Both the position numbers and the translations under genes were made by a program. Positions 1 to 7,814 of a stretch of 64,000 nt of DNA are shown one piece after another; position 1 is the first letter of the stretch; the number at the start of each line of letters is the position of its first letter. The stretch is from Planococcus shenhongbingii (GTDB lineage Bacteria; Bacillota; Bacilli; Bacillales_A; Planococcaceae): NCBI RefSeq assembly GCF_030413635.1, contig NZ_CP129235.1, positions 3,224,001 to 3,288,000 on the forward strand. Reading direction: 5' to 3'. Below the pieces are notes generated by a model, which was not told where the DNA came from, did not search any database, and saw only the letters and a list, made by a program, of their open reading frames with translations.

Positions 1-92
1 ATTCCGAGCGGGATTTTAATCATGCCGCCGATAGCCGATAAGCTGATGAACAAAGCAGCCAGCGTGATTTTGTTTGTCGATGGATTAGTCAT
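1..92 (-). CDS. ECF transporter S component, N-terminal fragment (CblT- or BioY-like)
   Basis: Only the first 30 codons are inside the window; the gene runs off the left edge. The visible peptide starts MTNPSTNKITLAALF and continues with a hydrophobic helix ending in GGMIKIPLG, the usual start of ECF-transporter S components, small membrane proteins that bind a vitamin and dock on a shared energising module. The ATG lies inside the end of pduO (8-nt overlap, ATGACTAA), so it is probably translationally coupled and the last visible member of the cobalamin operon. BioY (biotin) proteins begin in a similar way. An S component for alpha-ribazole (CblT) would fit the operon better, because no cobT is present. 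Thirty residues cannot decide between them. Confidence 0.55.
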   Translation of the reverse strand, partial: MTNPSTNKITLAALFISLSAIGGMIKIPLG

Positions 93-672
93 TTTTCTTC
101 GCACGTCCACCGTTCCTGAATACTTTCGCACTGCGGACGTATTCATTATCCGGAACCCCTGTCCGTGAATTGGCAACGCGCGCTGCAGCGAATAAATAAT
201 CCGACAAGCGGTTCAAATAGCGCTGGACGACCAGCGGAAAATCTTCCCCCACTTTCATCAATGTAACTGTCTGGCGTTCTGCCCGGCGCGTAATCGTACG
301 GGCAATGTGGAGAGTCGCTGCTGCAGGCGTACCGCCAGGCAAAATGAATCGCTCCAATAGCGGCGGCTCTTCCATCAAATCATCAATGCGCGATTCCAGC
401 ACTTCCACCGGCTGTTCAGTCATTTTATATTGAGGCTCTTTGCGGACATCCGCCAAATCGCCGCCACAATCGAACAATTCGTTCTGAATCGCTTCCAGAT
501 CAGCCAGCAAATCTGCAAATTTCTCCGGATCAAGCTCCGTCATCGCCTTGCCAATAAATGAATTGACTTCATCAATCGTGCCGTAAGCTTCAATCCGCGG
601 TGCATCTTTGTCAGCGCGAGCGCCTATCAAACTAGTCTGCCCTTTATCACCGGTTCTCGTATAAATTCTCAT
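85..672 (-). CDS. pduO: PduO-type cob(I)alamin adenosyltransferase
   Basis: Transfers the adenosyl group of ATP to cob(I)alamin or cobinamide, giving the coenzyme form, in the cytoplasm. The 195-residue protein starts MRIYTRTGDKGQTSL, the ATP-binding N-terminus of the PduO family (TRTGDKG), followed by the acidic DEVNS helix (about residues 35-40) and the C-terminal RxxERxxV and YLNRLSDYLF segments of the family. I chose the second of two nearby ATGs (672, not 678) because it sits about 9 nt from an AAAGGGG ribosome site. Its start overlaps the upstream CobU-like gene and its stop overlaps the ECF S-component gene, so it belongs to the riboswitch operon. Family assignment is firm. Confidence 0.93.
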   Translation of the reverse strand: MRIYTRTGDKGQTSLIGARADKDAPRIEAYGTIDEVNSFIGKAMTELDPEKFADLLADLEAIQNELFDCGGDLADVRKEPQYKMTEQPVEVLESRIDDLMEEPPLLERFILPGGTPAAATLHIARTITRRAERQTVTLMKVGEDFPLVVQRYLNRLSDYLFAAARVANSRTGVPDNEYVRSAKVFRNGGRAKKND

Positions 673-1072
673 GTTCATCCGCCCCTTTGATTGTTTGTGG
701 TATACCGTACCATATTCGTGTAATATGGTCTGCTTTCTTGAATAAATGCTGATACAGCCGGCCGATCACATCCCGCAGCTCCCGCTCCAACGGATCCACT
801 GGGACGATGCCCCGGTTCATGTCGGTCAAAATCCAAATTTGCTGATTGATCGGCTGCAATGAAATGGCCTGCTCAATCCCTCTAGTAATATCTTTTTCAT
901 CTATTCCTTTGTCGAGCTGAGCTTTAACCCACTCCTCAATTCCGGCAATTACCAGAAAAGATGCAGCTTGGTCCGGCAACTTTCCTTCATACCAGACATA
1001 TTTCCGATTCTCCAATAACTCTTTTACATATTGGCGTTTGCCGTTAAAGGCTCCACCGAACACGATATGCAT
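647..1072 (-). CDS. Short CobU-like protein with degenerate P-loop
   Basis: A 141-residue relative of adenosylcobinamide kinase/guanylyltransferase (CobU). The N-terminus has GGAFNGKR where CobU has GGxRSGKS, so the Walker A Ser/Thr is replaced by Arg. The C-terminal half keeps the CobU-like stretch TDMNRGIVPVDPLERELRD and the following ADHITRIWYGIP. The middle is shorter than in full CobU (about 180 residues). The start at 1072 has a clear GGAGG site; a longer frame upstream lacks one. It overlaps the phosphatase before it by 49 nt and pduO after it. A full-length CobU with an intact P-loop lies in the same operon at 3807-4355. This one may be a guanylyltransferase-side partner, a regulator, or a decayed copy. 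Function is inferred. Confidence 0.75.
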   Translation of the reverse strand: MHIVFGGAFNGKRQYVKELLENRKYVWYEGKLPDQAASFLVIAGIEEWVKAQLDKGIDEKDITRGIEQAISLQPINQQIWILTDMNRGIVPVDPLERELRDVIGRLYQHLFKKADHITRIWYGIPQTIKGADEHENLYENR

Positions 1073-1608
1073 GGCGCTCCCTCCTCGAATGCTTCTCGGC
1101 TTTGCCAGACCAGCGTATAGCAATGTCCGTGGAGTGCCATCTGCCGCTGAAAAGGCTGCCCACTTCCTTTGGCCAATAAATACCGGATCGGTCCGCCGTG
1201 GGCAACAATATAAAATTCATTGCCTTCTGGAAGAGACTGCACTGCGTCGTCCACCCTCTGCATGACTGTCATCAAACTTTCTCCGCCAGGAGGTGCCAGT
1301 TCGGCCGGATTATCAATCCAGTCCCTATAGTTCTGGGCGTCTTTCAATTCTTCATACGTTTTCATTTCCCAGTCCCCAAAATGGCATTCCCGAAAGTTTG
1401 GATCAGCGTGATAAATAGCGTTTGGAAAAAGGATTGCTGCCGTCTGGCGGCAACGTGCCAAATCGCTTCCCCAGACCTGCTGCACCGCCGTATTCTTTTT
1501 GCCGTCAAAAGGCACAATCGCTTCATCGGTCCAGCCGACGTATTGCTTCAAGCCATTTCCTTTTGTCGGTGCATGGCGAATCAGATGAACAATAAAAGCA
1601 CTGTCCAT
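1024..1608 (-). CDS. cobC: Histidine phosphatase family protein, CobC-like (alpha-ribazole phosphatase)
   Basis: A 194-residue phosphoglycerate-mutase-like phosphatase. It shows the catalytic LIRHAPT motif (RHG type, about residues 9-15), a second arginine in WGSDLARCRQTA, the acidic FRECHFGDWE loop and the C-terminal IVAHGGPIRYLL histidine. In corrinoid operons this family dephosphorylates alpha-ribazole phosphate or adenosylcobalamin phosphate, the last step of nucleotide-loop assembly. Its start overlaps the end of cobS by 28 nt, and CobS makes the phosphorylated or free product directly upstream in the pathway. Substrate assignment rests on this context because the fold alone is not specific. 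Confidence 0.8.
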   Translation of the reverse strand: MDSAFIVHLIRHAPTKGNGLKQYVGWTDEAIVPFDGKKNTAVQQVWGSDLARCRQTAAILFPNAIYHADPNFRECHFGDWEMKTYEELKDAQNYRDWIDNPAELAPPGGESLMTVMQRVDDAVQSLPEGNEFYIVAHGGPIRYLLAKGSGQPFQRQMALHGHCYTLVWQSREAFEEGAPCISCSVEPLTANANM

Positions 1609-2351
1609 AGCAGCAATTCAGCCCCTTCTATATAAGCTCCGAACAAATCTCCCGTCACGCCGCCAAACTGGCGCAGGCACCACTTCCGGTATAGCCAGAG
1701 ACTCAACAGGAAAGCGGCGGCAAAAAGTGCCGCATTTACTGCACCTGCATAATAAACAAGAAACCCTGCTGCAATCAGCAGATAAAGGCAAGCCGCTAAA
1801 ATCAGCCATTTGACATTGGCACGCTGGCGAAAAAAAGCGCCCAGTCCCGTTTTCTTTGCGGTCTTGGTAGTGCCGAATAGCATCAGCAAACCGATTCTTG
1901 AAAAAAAAGGAACCACAATAAGCAAAACCAGCGGAATTTTGTAGACTAGTTCTGACATAACAATGATTTTGCCAAGGACCGCGAACAATAAAACCATCGC
2001 ACCAAAAGCGCCGATTCGCGGATCTTCTAAGATTTCAAGCCGCTTTTCCTTGTCCTGATACGAAAAATAAGCGTCGCCAACATCAGCGAGCCCGTCCAGA
2101 TGCAAGCCGCCTGTCGCTGTTACTAAAAACAGCACAATCACGAACGCTGCAAGCAAGGAGCTCATTTCCGTATAATCCCTTAAGGCAAAAACAATTAACA
2201 CAGAGATGCTCCCCATCAAGGCTCCCACCCATGGAAGCGACAGATACATTGCCGTTACGTCGTTCTTTTCAAGAGGCAGTTCTTTTTTCACTGGCACCAC
2301 CGAGAAAAACTGAAAAGCCAAAGCCAAACCGTTTGCAAGATTCTTCCTCAT
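1581..2351 (-). CDS. cobS: Adenosylcobinamide-GDP ribazoletransferase
   Basis: Joins adenosylcobinamide-GDP with alpha-ribazole (or its phosphate) to form adenosylcobalamin (phosphate) at the cytoplasmic membrane. The 256-residue protein is strongly hydrophobic with about six membrane segments. It has the CobS features QFFSVVPVKK near residue 14, the acidic TGGLHLDGLADVGDAYFS motif near residue 80 that binds divalent metal, and GGVTGDLFGAYIE near the C-terminus. The ATG overlaps the TGA of cobQ (ATGA), a sign of coupled translation. Length and motif order match the family well. Confidence 0.95.
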   Translation of the reverse strand: MRKNLANGLALAFQFFSVVPVKKELPLEKNDVTAMYLSLPWVGALMGSISVLIVFALRDYTEMSSLLAAFVIVLFLVTATGGLHLDGLADVGDAYFSYQDKEKRLEILEDPRIGAFGAMVLLFAVLGKIIVMSELVYKIPLVLLIVVPFFSRIGLLMLFGTTKTAKKTGLGAFFRQRANVKWLILAACLYLLIAAGFLVYYAGAVNAALFAAAFLLSLWLYRKWCLRQFGGVTGDLFGAYIEGAELLLWTVLLLFI

Positions 2352-3802
2352 TGGCTTGCCTCCACCATCCGCTCGACCGCTTGCCAGTCAATATGCTGTT
2401 TCACATGCTGCGCCCAGCGTCCAAAGCGGTCGATTTCTTGCTGGATTGGCGGCTCCGGCAGTTTTTTCATTTTCCGGAACGGCGCCAGAAAAGCACGGCG
2501 GCAGTCCGGGCTGTCAAAAAAGCCATGCAAATGGGTGCCAAGAATCCGGCCGCCTTGATAGCCTTCACTGCTCGTTTCGTAATAGATCAGTGGCGGATTT
2601 ACCGGAGTCGATCTTCCAGTATGAATTTCATAGCCTGTTACAGCTATGCCCAACTTCTCAAAATGCGCCACGCCGGTGCGCCTTTGCACGAACTTTTCTT
2701 CAGTGAACTGCGTTTCCATGCCTGGAATAAAGCCTAAGCCTTGTTCAAGTCCCGCTTTCATGCCGTCATAGCCACAAGGGTCTGCCAGCCATTCCCCCAA
2801 CATCTGAAAGCCGCCGCAGAGTCCTACGATCTTCGATTCATTTGGCAATGACTTTAGATGTTCTTGCAACTCTTGCTGCTTCCAATAACGTAAATCTGCA
2901 ATTGTGCTTTTGGTCCCCGGAATGATGACAATGTCTGGAACACCCAAGTCTGCGACAAATTCCACCCAGCGGACAGATACATCCGGTTCGTTTAACAGCG
3001 CTTCGATGTCTGTAAAATTTGAAAGGTAAGGATGCTTCAATACTGCTATATCAATCGGCTGGCGAGAAGCGGTTTTCGCTAATTCAAGGACACCGAGCGA
3101 GTCTTCCTGTTCAATTGCGTGATTCGGTAAATACGGAATCACACCAAGAACCGGAATGCCTGTATAAGATTCCAAAAATCCTACACCGTCTTCAAATAAC
3201 TCGATATCTCCACGGAATTTATTGATCAGCAGTCCTTTCACTCGCTCAGGATTCGGCATAAGTGCCAGTGTTCCAACGATTGAAGCAAAGACTCCGCCTC
3301 GTTCTATATCAGCCACTAAAATCACCGGCACATCGGCCCGCTCAGCAACAGCCATATTGACCAAATCGCGGTCATTCAAATTGACTTCTGCCGGGCTTCC
3401 CGCCCCTTCTATCACGATGTGAGTGAACTCTTTTGATAAATTCAACAGTGCCTGATCAATGGCGGCCAGCCCTTGTTCATAAAATTGGCTGCGGTAATCC
3501 ATGCCGTCCATTGCCTCTAATTTCTTTCCGAACAGCACCACTTGGGATTTCATGCCACTTTCCGGTTTCAACAGAATCGGATTCATGTCTACGGTCGCGA
3601 CAATGCCAGCAGCTTCAGCCTGCACGCCTTGTGACCGTCCTATTTCTTCCCCCAGTACCGTTACGTAAGAGTTATTCGACATGTTCTGTGATTTGAACGG
3701 TGCCACGCTATAGCCTTGATCGGCCAGCAGTCTGCAAAACGCTGTGCAAATCATGCTTTTTCCCACATCGGATGAAGTTCCTTGAATCATGATTCCGTGC
3801 AT
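2348..3802 (-). CDS. cobQ: Cobyric acid synthase (glutamine-dependent amidotransferase)
   Basis: Amidates four carboxylates of (adenosyl)cobyrinic acid a,c-diamide using glutamine and ATP. The 484-residue protein has an N-terminal dethiobiotin-synthetase-like ATPase domain with P-loop GTSSDVGKS (about residues 6-14) and SQNMSNNS, and a C-terminal type-III glutamine amidotransferase domain with the nucleophile in GLCGGFQMLGE and a catalytic histidine in THLHGFF. The start at 3802 is preceded by AAGGAAG 8 nt away; a long upstream extension of the same frame runs antisense through cobU and is not used. Its presence without ring-building genes suggests that incompletely amidated corrinoids are taken up and finished. 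Known as cbiP in anaerobic-pathway naming. Confidence 0.95.
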   Translation of the reverse strand: MHGIMIQGTSSDVGKSMICTAFCRLLADQGYSVAPFKSQNMSNNSYVTVLGEEIGRSQGVQAEAAGIVATVDMNPILLKPESGMKSQVVLFGKKLEAMDGMDYRSQFYEQGLAAIDQALLNLSKEFTHIVIEGAGSPAEVNLNDRDLVNMAVAERADVPVILVADIERGGVFASIVGTLALMPNPERVKGLLINKFRGDIELFEDGVGFLESYTGIPVLGVIPYLPNHAIEQEDSLGVLELAKTASRQPIDIAVLKHPYLSNFTDIEALLNEPDVSVRWVEFVADLGVPDIVIIPGTKSTIADLRYWKQQELQEHLKSLPNESKIVGLCGGFQMLGEWLADPCGYDGMKAGLEQGLGFIPGMETQFTEEKFVQRRTGVAHFEKLGIAVTGYEIHTGRSTPVNPPLIYYETSSEGYQGGRILGTHLHGFFDSPDCRRAFLAPFRKMKKLPEPPIQQEIDRFGRWAQHVKQHIDWQAVERMVEASQ

Positions 3803-3806
3803 TTCA

Positions 3807-4355
3807 TCACTTCCTTCTATAAGCGACTCCATTTTCCACTTCATATGCCTTGTCCGACTGAGCCACGAGCCATAGATGAATCTGGCCAAGCCATTGCTGA
3901 TAGGCAGCATCCCGCACAAAATCATCCAATACTTCATTTGACACGATGACCAAAAGTTCTGTCTGATGTCGAATTTTCCGGATGGTTTCCTGTAAATACA
4001 TCCATTTTTGTTCCATACAGTCTTTGCGGTCAGCGCAAGGTGCTCCTTGTTCCCAGCCTTCATATAACTCGTTGGCAAGCCAAGTGGTGACGCAATCCCA
4101 CAGCACCGCATCTCCAGCACTAATTTCCGGAATAACTTTCTCCAAATGGAGCGGCTGCTCAATCGTTTTCCAGCCTTGATCTTTCCGGTCCTGCCGGTGG
4201 CGCTGAATCCGCTCTTCCATTTCCGCGTCATACGCCTGTCCGCTCGCCAGGTAGATTTTATTTTCGGCATCGGTTTTATAGATGAACTTTTCTGCCCAAG
4301 CGCTTTTGCCGCTGCGTACACCGCCACTGACAAATATCAATTGTCCCGCAGCCAT
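3807..4355 (-). CDS. cobU: Adenosylcobinamide kinase / adenosylcobinamide-phosphate guanylyltransferase
   Basis: Phosphorylates adenosylcobinamide and then guanylylates it to the GDP form used by CobS. The 182-residue protein opens with an intact P-loop, VSGGVRSGKS (about residues 9-18), followed by the CobU pattern of an ASGQA...MEERIQRHRQDR segment where the guanylylated histidine is expected, and WDCVTTWLANEL. The C-terminal part reads IVSNEVLDDFVRDAAY and lacks the G-x-GIVP element usual after NEV in CobU. That element is instead kept by the short CobU-like protein at 647-1072. GGGAGG stands 8 nt before the ATG. The gene overlaps cobD by 19 nt and stops 4 nt before cobQ. Confidence 0.88.
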   Translation of the reverse strand: MAAGQLIFVSGGVRSGKSAWAEKFIYKTDAENKIYLASGQAYDAEMEERIQRHRQDRKDQGWKTIEQPLHLEKVIPEISAGDAVLWDCVTTWLANELYEGWEQGAPCADRKDCMEQKWMYLQETIRKIRHQTELLVIVSNEVLDDFVRDAAYQQWLGQIHLWLVAQSDKAYEVENGVAYRRK

Positions 4356-5416
4356 TGTGTGATCGCCTCCCGCAGTTCTTGCATTTGGACAGCTGATTTC
4401 ATGCCGATGCGGAACCAGTTCCCATCCATCCCTTTGAATGACCTAGTGTGCCGAAGAACGATTCCTTTTCTCAACATTTCATTAAAAAACACGTCCGGGG
4501 CTTTATCTGCCGGCAGCCGGAACGACAGAAAATTCACAGCGGAATCTGTCACCGCACAGCCTTTCTCTTCCAAAAAACGTGTCATGGACTCTCGCTCGAT
4601 TCCTGCAGCCTCCACTACATGCACCCGATAAGCTTGCTGCTCCAAGCACCGGGCTCCAATTTGAGCTGAAATCGCATTCACATTCCAATGGGCTGCACCT
4701 CGTTTCAACTGCTTCAAAACTTTCGGTTCGCCGATTGCATAACCCAGCCGGAGGCCTGGTATGGCATACATCTTGGTCATTGACCGGACAATAATGATAT
4801 GAGGTAAAGTTTTCTGCAGCGGAATCAGCGAAAATTTCTCTCCCGCGAAATCAATGAATGCTTCATCCAGGACCAGTTCACAGCCTGCATTCCGGCATTC
4901 TTCAGCGATTGACACCAGCACATGCTGTTGCAGTAAAAGTCCTGTCGGGTTATGTGGATTGCAGATATAAACAGCAGCACATCCTTTTAACGCCTGCACC
5001 AATTCTTCCAGCTGAAGGCGCCAGCCGCTTTCTTCTGTTAATTGGACCGCAACCACTTCCGCTCCTTCTGCCTCAAGCGTTTTACGGTATTCAGAAAAAG
5101 CCGGTTCAATCAACAACACCCGCTTGCCACGGTAACGGTGGGCCAGCCAAGTGAAAATTTCCGCTGCCCCGTTTCCCGCAATGACACGATCCGGTTCAAC
5201 TCCGTGGAATTTTGCCGCTGCGCTTCGGAACGGTTCTCCGTCAGGGTCCGGATAATATTTAATTAATTCCTGCAGATATTTCCAAGTAGCATCAATAAAT
5301 TCCGGCGGACCGAAAGGATGAACGTTCTCGCTAAAATCGAGAATCCATTCAGGCGCTTCCATTCTCAGCCGTTTATATAAAAGTTTCGGGTTCGCGCCAT
5401 GGTCAGGCAAATTCAA
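4337..5416 (-). CDS. cobD: Threonine-phosphate decarboxylase (PLP aminotransferase fold I)
   Basis: Decarboxylates L-threonine-O-3-phosphate to (R)-1-amino-2-propanol phosphate, the linker that CbiB attaches to cobyric acid. The 359-residue protein resembles histidinol-phosphate aminotransferases: ILDFSENVHPFGPP near the N-terminus, GNGAAEI for phosphate binding, CNPHNPTG, DEAFIDF, and the PLP lysine in SMTKMYAIPGLRLGY. HisC is the closest alternative, but the gene lies between cbiB (14-nt overlap) and cobU (19-nt overlap), which makes the cobalamin role the better reading. Confidence 0.9.
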   Translation of the reverse strand: MNLPDHGANPKLLYKRLRMEAPEWILDFSENVHPFGPPEFIDATWKYLQELIKYYPDPDGEPFRSAAAKFHGVEPDRVIAGNGAAEIFTWLAHRYRGKRVLLIEPAFSEYRKTLEAEGAEVVAVQLTEESGWRLQLEELVQALKGCAAVYICNPHNPTGLLLQQHVLVSIAEECRNAGCELVLDEAFIDFAGEKFSLIPLQKTLPHIIIVRSMTKMYAIPGLRLGYAIGEPKVLKQLKRGAAHWNVNAISAQIGARCLEQQAYRVHVVEAAGIERESMTRFLEEKGCAVTDSAVNFLSFRLPADKAPDVFFNEMLRKGIVLRHTRSFKGMDGNWFRIGMKSAVQMQELREAITQWLRDN

Positions 5417-6356
5417 TGATCATCACTCCTATGGCAAAGAGAATATAAAACCAAATCGTTGCGATATGCATATGCTGAACTGCCTCTTTGATATGCTTGG
5501 CTTCCAGTTCATAAAAAGGTGTTCCCATGCGGGCGCGTTCTGAACGGACTCCTTTGTATGTATTGACACCGCCGAGTTCTATGCCCAGTTGAACGGCAGT
5601 TGCTGCTTCCAGCCAGCCGCTGTTCGGGCTTGGATGCTTGACGGCGTCCCGTGCCCATTCCGCAAAACGCTGACGCACCGTTAAATTTCGTTTGTTTTTG
5701 GTAGCCAGTAGAATCAGCGCCCCTGTCATGCGGCTTGGAATGAAATTCAAGGCATCATCCAGGCGTGCGGAGGCATAGCCAAACTGCGCAAACTCCTCAT
5801 TTTTATAGCCCACCATCGAGTCGCAAGTATTGACTGCTTTATACAGCCATAACCCGGGTGCACCTAGCAAAAATGCCCAAAACAGTGGTGCCGTAATGCC
5901 GTCGCTCGTATTTTCTGATACGGTTTCGACAACACCGCGGGTAATTTCACTTTCATCTAAATTGGCGGTGTCACGCCCGACAATCCAGGACAACTTTTCC
6001 CTCGCCCGGCTCCAATCCTTTTGAATCAGCGGCTGGTAAACCTCTTCTGCCGCATCACGCAAGCTTTTTTGTGCAAGGCCGGAAGCGATTAAAAGTGTTT
6101 CGATGAGAAAGCCCAAACTCCAGTGAAGGGCATATGCTCCCGAAACCAATAGATAAGCCGTTCCAAAAGCTGCTACAACGGTGGCGAAGATGAGGGAAAA
6201 ACCGTTGCGAAAAGCATTCGGAGGATGGTTCCACTTGGCTGTCAGCTTTAATATCAATGCTCCCAGCCACCGGACCGGATGTGGCCACCCATGCGGATCT
6301 CCGACAATCCGGTCGATTATGAGAGCAAGCCCAATGGCAAAAATGTGGCTGATCAT
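5403..6356 (-). CDS. cbiB: Adenosylcobinamide-phosphate synthase (CbiB/CobD membrane protein)
   Basis: Condenses adenosylcobyric acid with aminopropanol (phosphate) at the membrane. The 317-residue protein begins with a hydrophobic segment and the family signature LIIDRIVGDPHGWPHPVRW (about residues 12-30). It contains GRDTANLDESEITRGVVETVSENTSD as its conserved central block (only part need be read) and several membrane helices. Its ATG overlaps the TGA of the btuD-cbiZ gene (ATGA) and its stop overlaps cobD by 14 nt. Motifs, length and context agree. Confidence 0.94.
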   Translation of the reverse strand: MISHIFAIGLALIIDRIVGDPHGWPHPVRWLGALILKLTAKWNHPPNAFRNGFSLIFATVVAAFGTAYLLVSGAYALHWSLGFLIETLLIASGLAQKSLRDAAEEVYQPLIQKDWSRAREKLSWIVGRDTANLDESEITRGVVETVSENTSDGITAPLFWAFLLGAPGLWLYKAVNTCDSMVGYKNEEFAQFGYASARLDDALNFIPSRMTGALILLATKNKRNLTVRQRFAEWARDAVKHPSPNSGWLEAATAVQLGIELGGVNTYKGVRSERARMGTPFYELEAKHIKEAVQHMHIATIWFYILFAIGVMIIEFA

Positions 6357-7813
6357 GCCTTTTTCGCCTCACGGTATAAGCCGATTGCTTCCACCGTACA
6401 TTCAAACACCCCTGCTCCGATCAACTTTCCAAGCTCGGTGATCGGGCCGGCATATGGCAAATGTTCACCCTGCTGCGTAGCAGCGACCAAACAGCTGTCA
6501 GTCGAAGTTCCTGTCGCTAATGTATTTGTCAGCGGATCCATTACACCTTCAAGATGAAGCGCTTTTGTTTTGGCTTCCGTAGCGGTAATCATCGCTTGGA
6601 TAAAAGCTTCATCCGATAATTTGCCATTGACCATAATCCATGTATTGATTGTGCCAACTTGCACGGCACGTTCAAGTGCCTTCGAGACATCCACTGCGTT
6701 TCCAATTCCTGCAGTCACCGCAATGACGATGGAACCAAAAGAAGCCTTGTACTCCTTCACGATAGCATCCTGGGTTTGTACAGCAGTCATCATTCCGACA
6801 GTATCTGTAGGTTTAAAACCCAACTCTTCAATGAATCCTGTCATTTCCATCAAACTGTCATCGATATTATAATTCATGTCCACATGCCGATTAATGAATG
6901 TCCGGAACCAACCGGCTCCGGCATTGATTACCGCTGAAGATACGGTTTTCAAAGGAACTTCACTTTGGTAAAGTACCATATTCGGCGAAACTGCAAAGTC
7001 TTCTGCACGGATTGCCCATTCTTCTGTCTGCCGCTTTATTCCTGGAAGCAGCGTGACTTGCGGTTTTGGAAGCTCTGGATGTGGATGGTTGCTGACCCGC
7101 GTCCGGTATACGGCTTCAATATCCTGTTCCCGCACGACTTCATGCGGCTCCCCCATACGGATAATCTTGCCATGGTCCAGCAGCAATAGTTGATCGCAAT
7201 ACATGGACGCAATATTGATGTCATGGAAAATCGACACAACCGTCAATTCTTTTTCAATCGCTTGCTTTTTAATGGTATCAAGCAGTTCTTTTTGATGGTT
7301 GATGTCCAAATGGTTGGTCGGTTCATCGAGCAGCAGGATTTTCGCATTTTGGGCCAATGCTTGTGCCACGAAAACGCGCTGCTGCTCTCCTCCTGATAAG
7401 CGGTCGATTTGTGTATTCTCATAATGCGTGATGTTCATCAAGCGCATGGCTTCTGTTACAGCCATTTCATCTTCTTCAGACCAGGAAGAAAACCAGCCGC
7501 TTTGATGCGGATATCTTCCAAGCGATACCGTTTCACGGACCGTATGGGCAAATGCATGCGCATGAAGCTGTGGCAAAACGGCCATTTGCCTGGCAAGTTC
7601 TTTCGCTCCAAAATCAGTGATCGGCTTTTCTTCAATTTCAATTTTCCCGCTCTTTAAAGGCAGCACCCCACTGATTAATTTCATCATCGTGGATTTTCCG
7701 CTGCCGTTCGGCCCCAAAATCCCAAGCATCGAGCCTTTTGAAACTTGGAAAGAAACATCATCGACGATGTTCTTATCTCCGTATCCACCCATCAACTTTG
7801 TTATTTTCAACAT
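6353..7813 (-). CDS. BtuD-CbiZ fusion: corrinoid ABC transporter ATPase with adenosylcobinamide amidohydrolase domain
   Basis: A 486-residue fusion. Residues 1 to about 250 are an ABC ATPase with Walker A GPNGSGKS (34-41), signature LSGGEQQRV and Walker B ILLLDEPTNHLD, matching the energy subunit of vitamin B12 and siderophore importers. Residues from about 275 on are a CbiZ domain with FINRHVDMNYN, AGIGNAVDVSKA and GTSTDSCLVAATQQG. CbiZ cuts the aminopropanol arm off cobinamide and pseudo-cobamides, returning cobyric acid for rebuilding. This architecture is known in Bacillus (YvrA type). The start at 7813 has AAAGGAG; an upstream ATG at 7855 lies inside btuC. Import and remodelling are thus joined in one polypeptide. 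Confidence 0.92.
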   Translation of the reverse strand: MLKITKLMGGYGDKNIVDDVSFQVSKGSMLGILGPNGSGKSTMMKLISGVLPLKSGKIEIEEKPITDFGAKELARQMAVLPQLHAHAFAHTVRETVSLGRYPHQSGWFSSWSEEDEMAVTEAMRLMNITHYENTQIDRLSGGEQQRVFVAQALAQNAKILLLDEPTNHLDINHQKELLDTIKKQAIEKELTVVSIFHDINIASMYCDQLLLLDHGKIIRMGEPHEVVREQDIEAVYRTRVSNHPHPELPKPQVTLLPGIKRQTEEWAIRAEDFAVSPNMVLYQSEVPLKTVSSAVINAGAGWFRTFINRHVDMNYNIDDSLMEMTGFIEELGFKPTDTVGMMTAVQTQDAIVKEYKASFGSIVIAVTAGIGNAVDVSKALERAVQVGTINTWIMVNGKLSDEAFIQAMITATEAKTKALHLEGVMDPLTNTLATGTSTDSCLVAATQQGEHLPYAGPITELGKLIGAGVFECTVEAIGLYREAKKA

Positions 7814-7814
7814 A

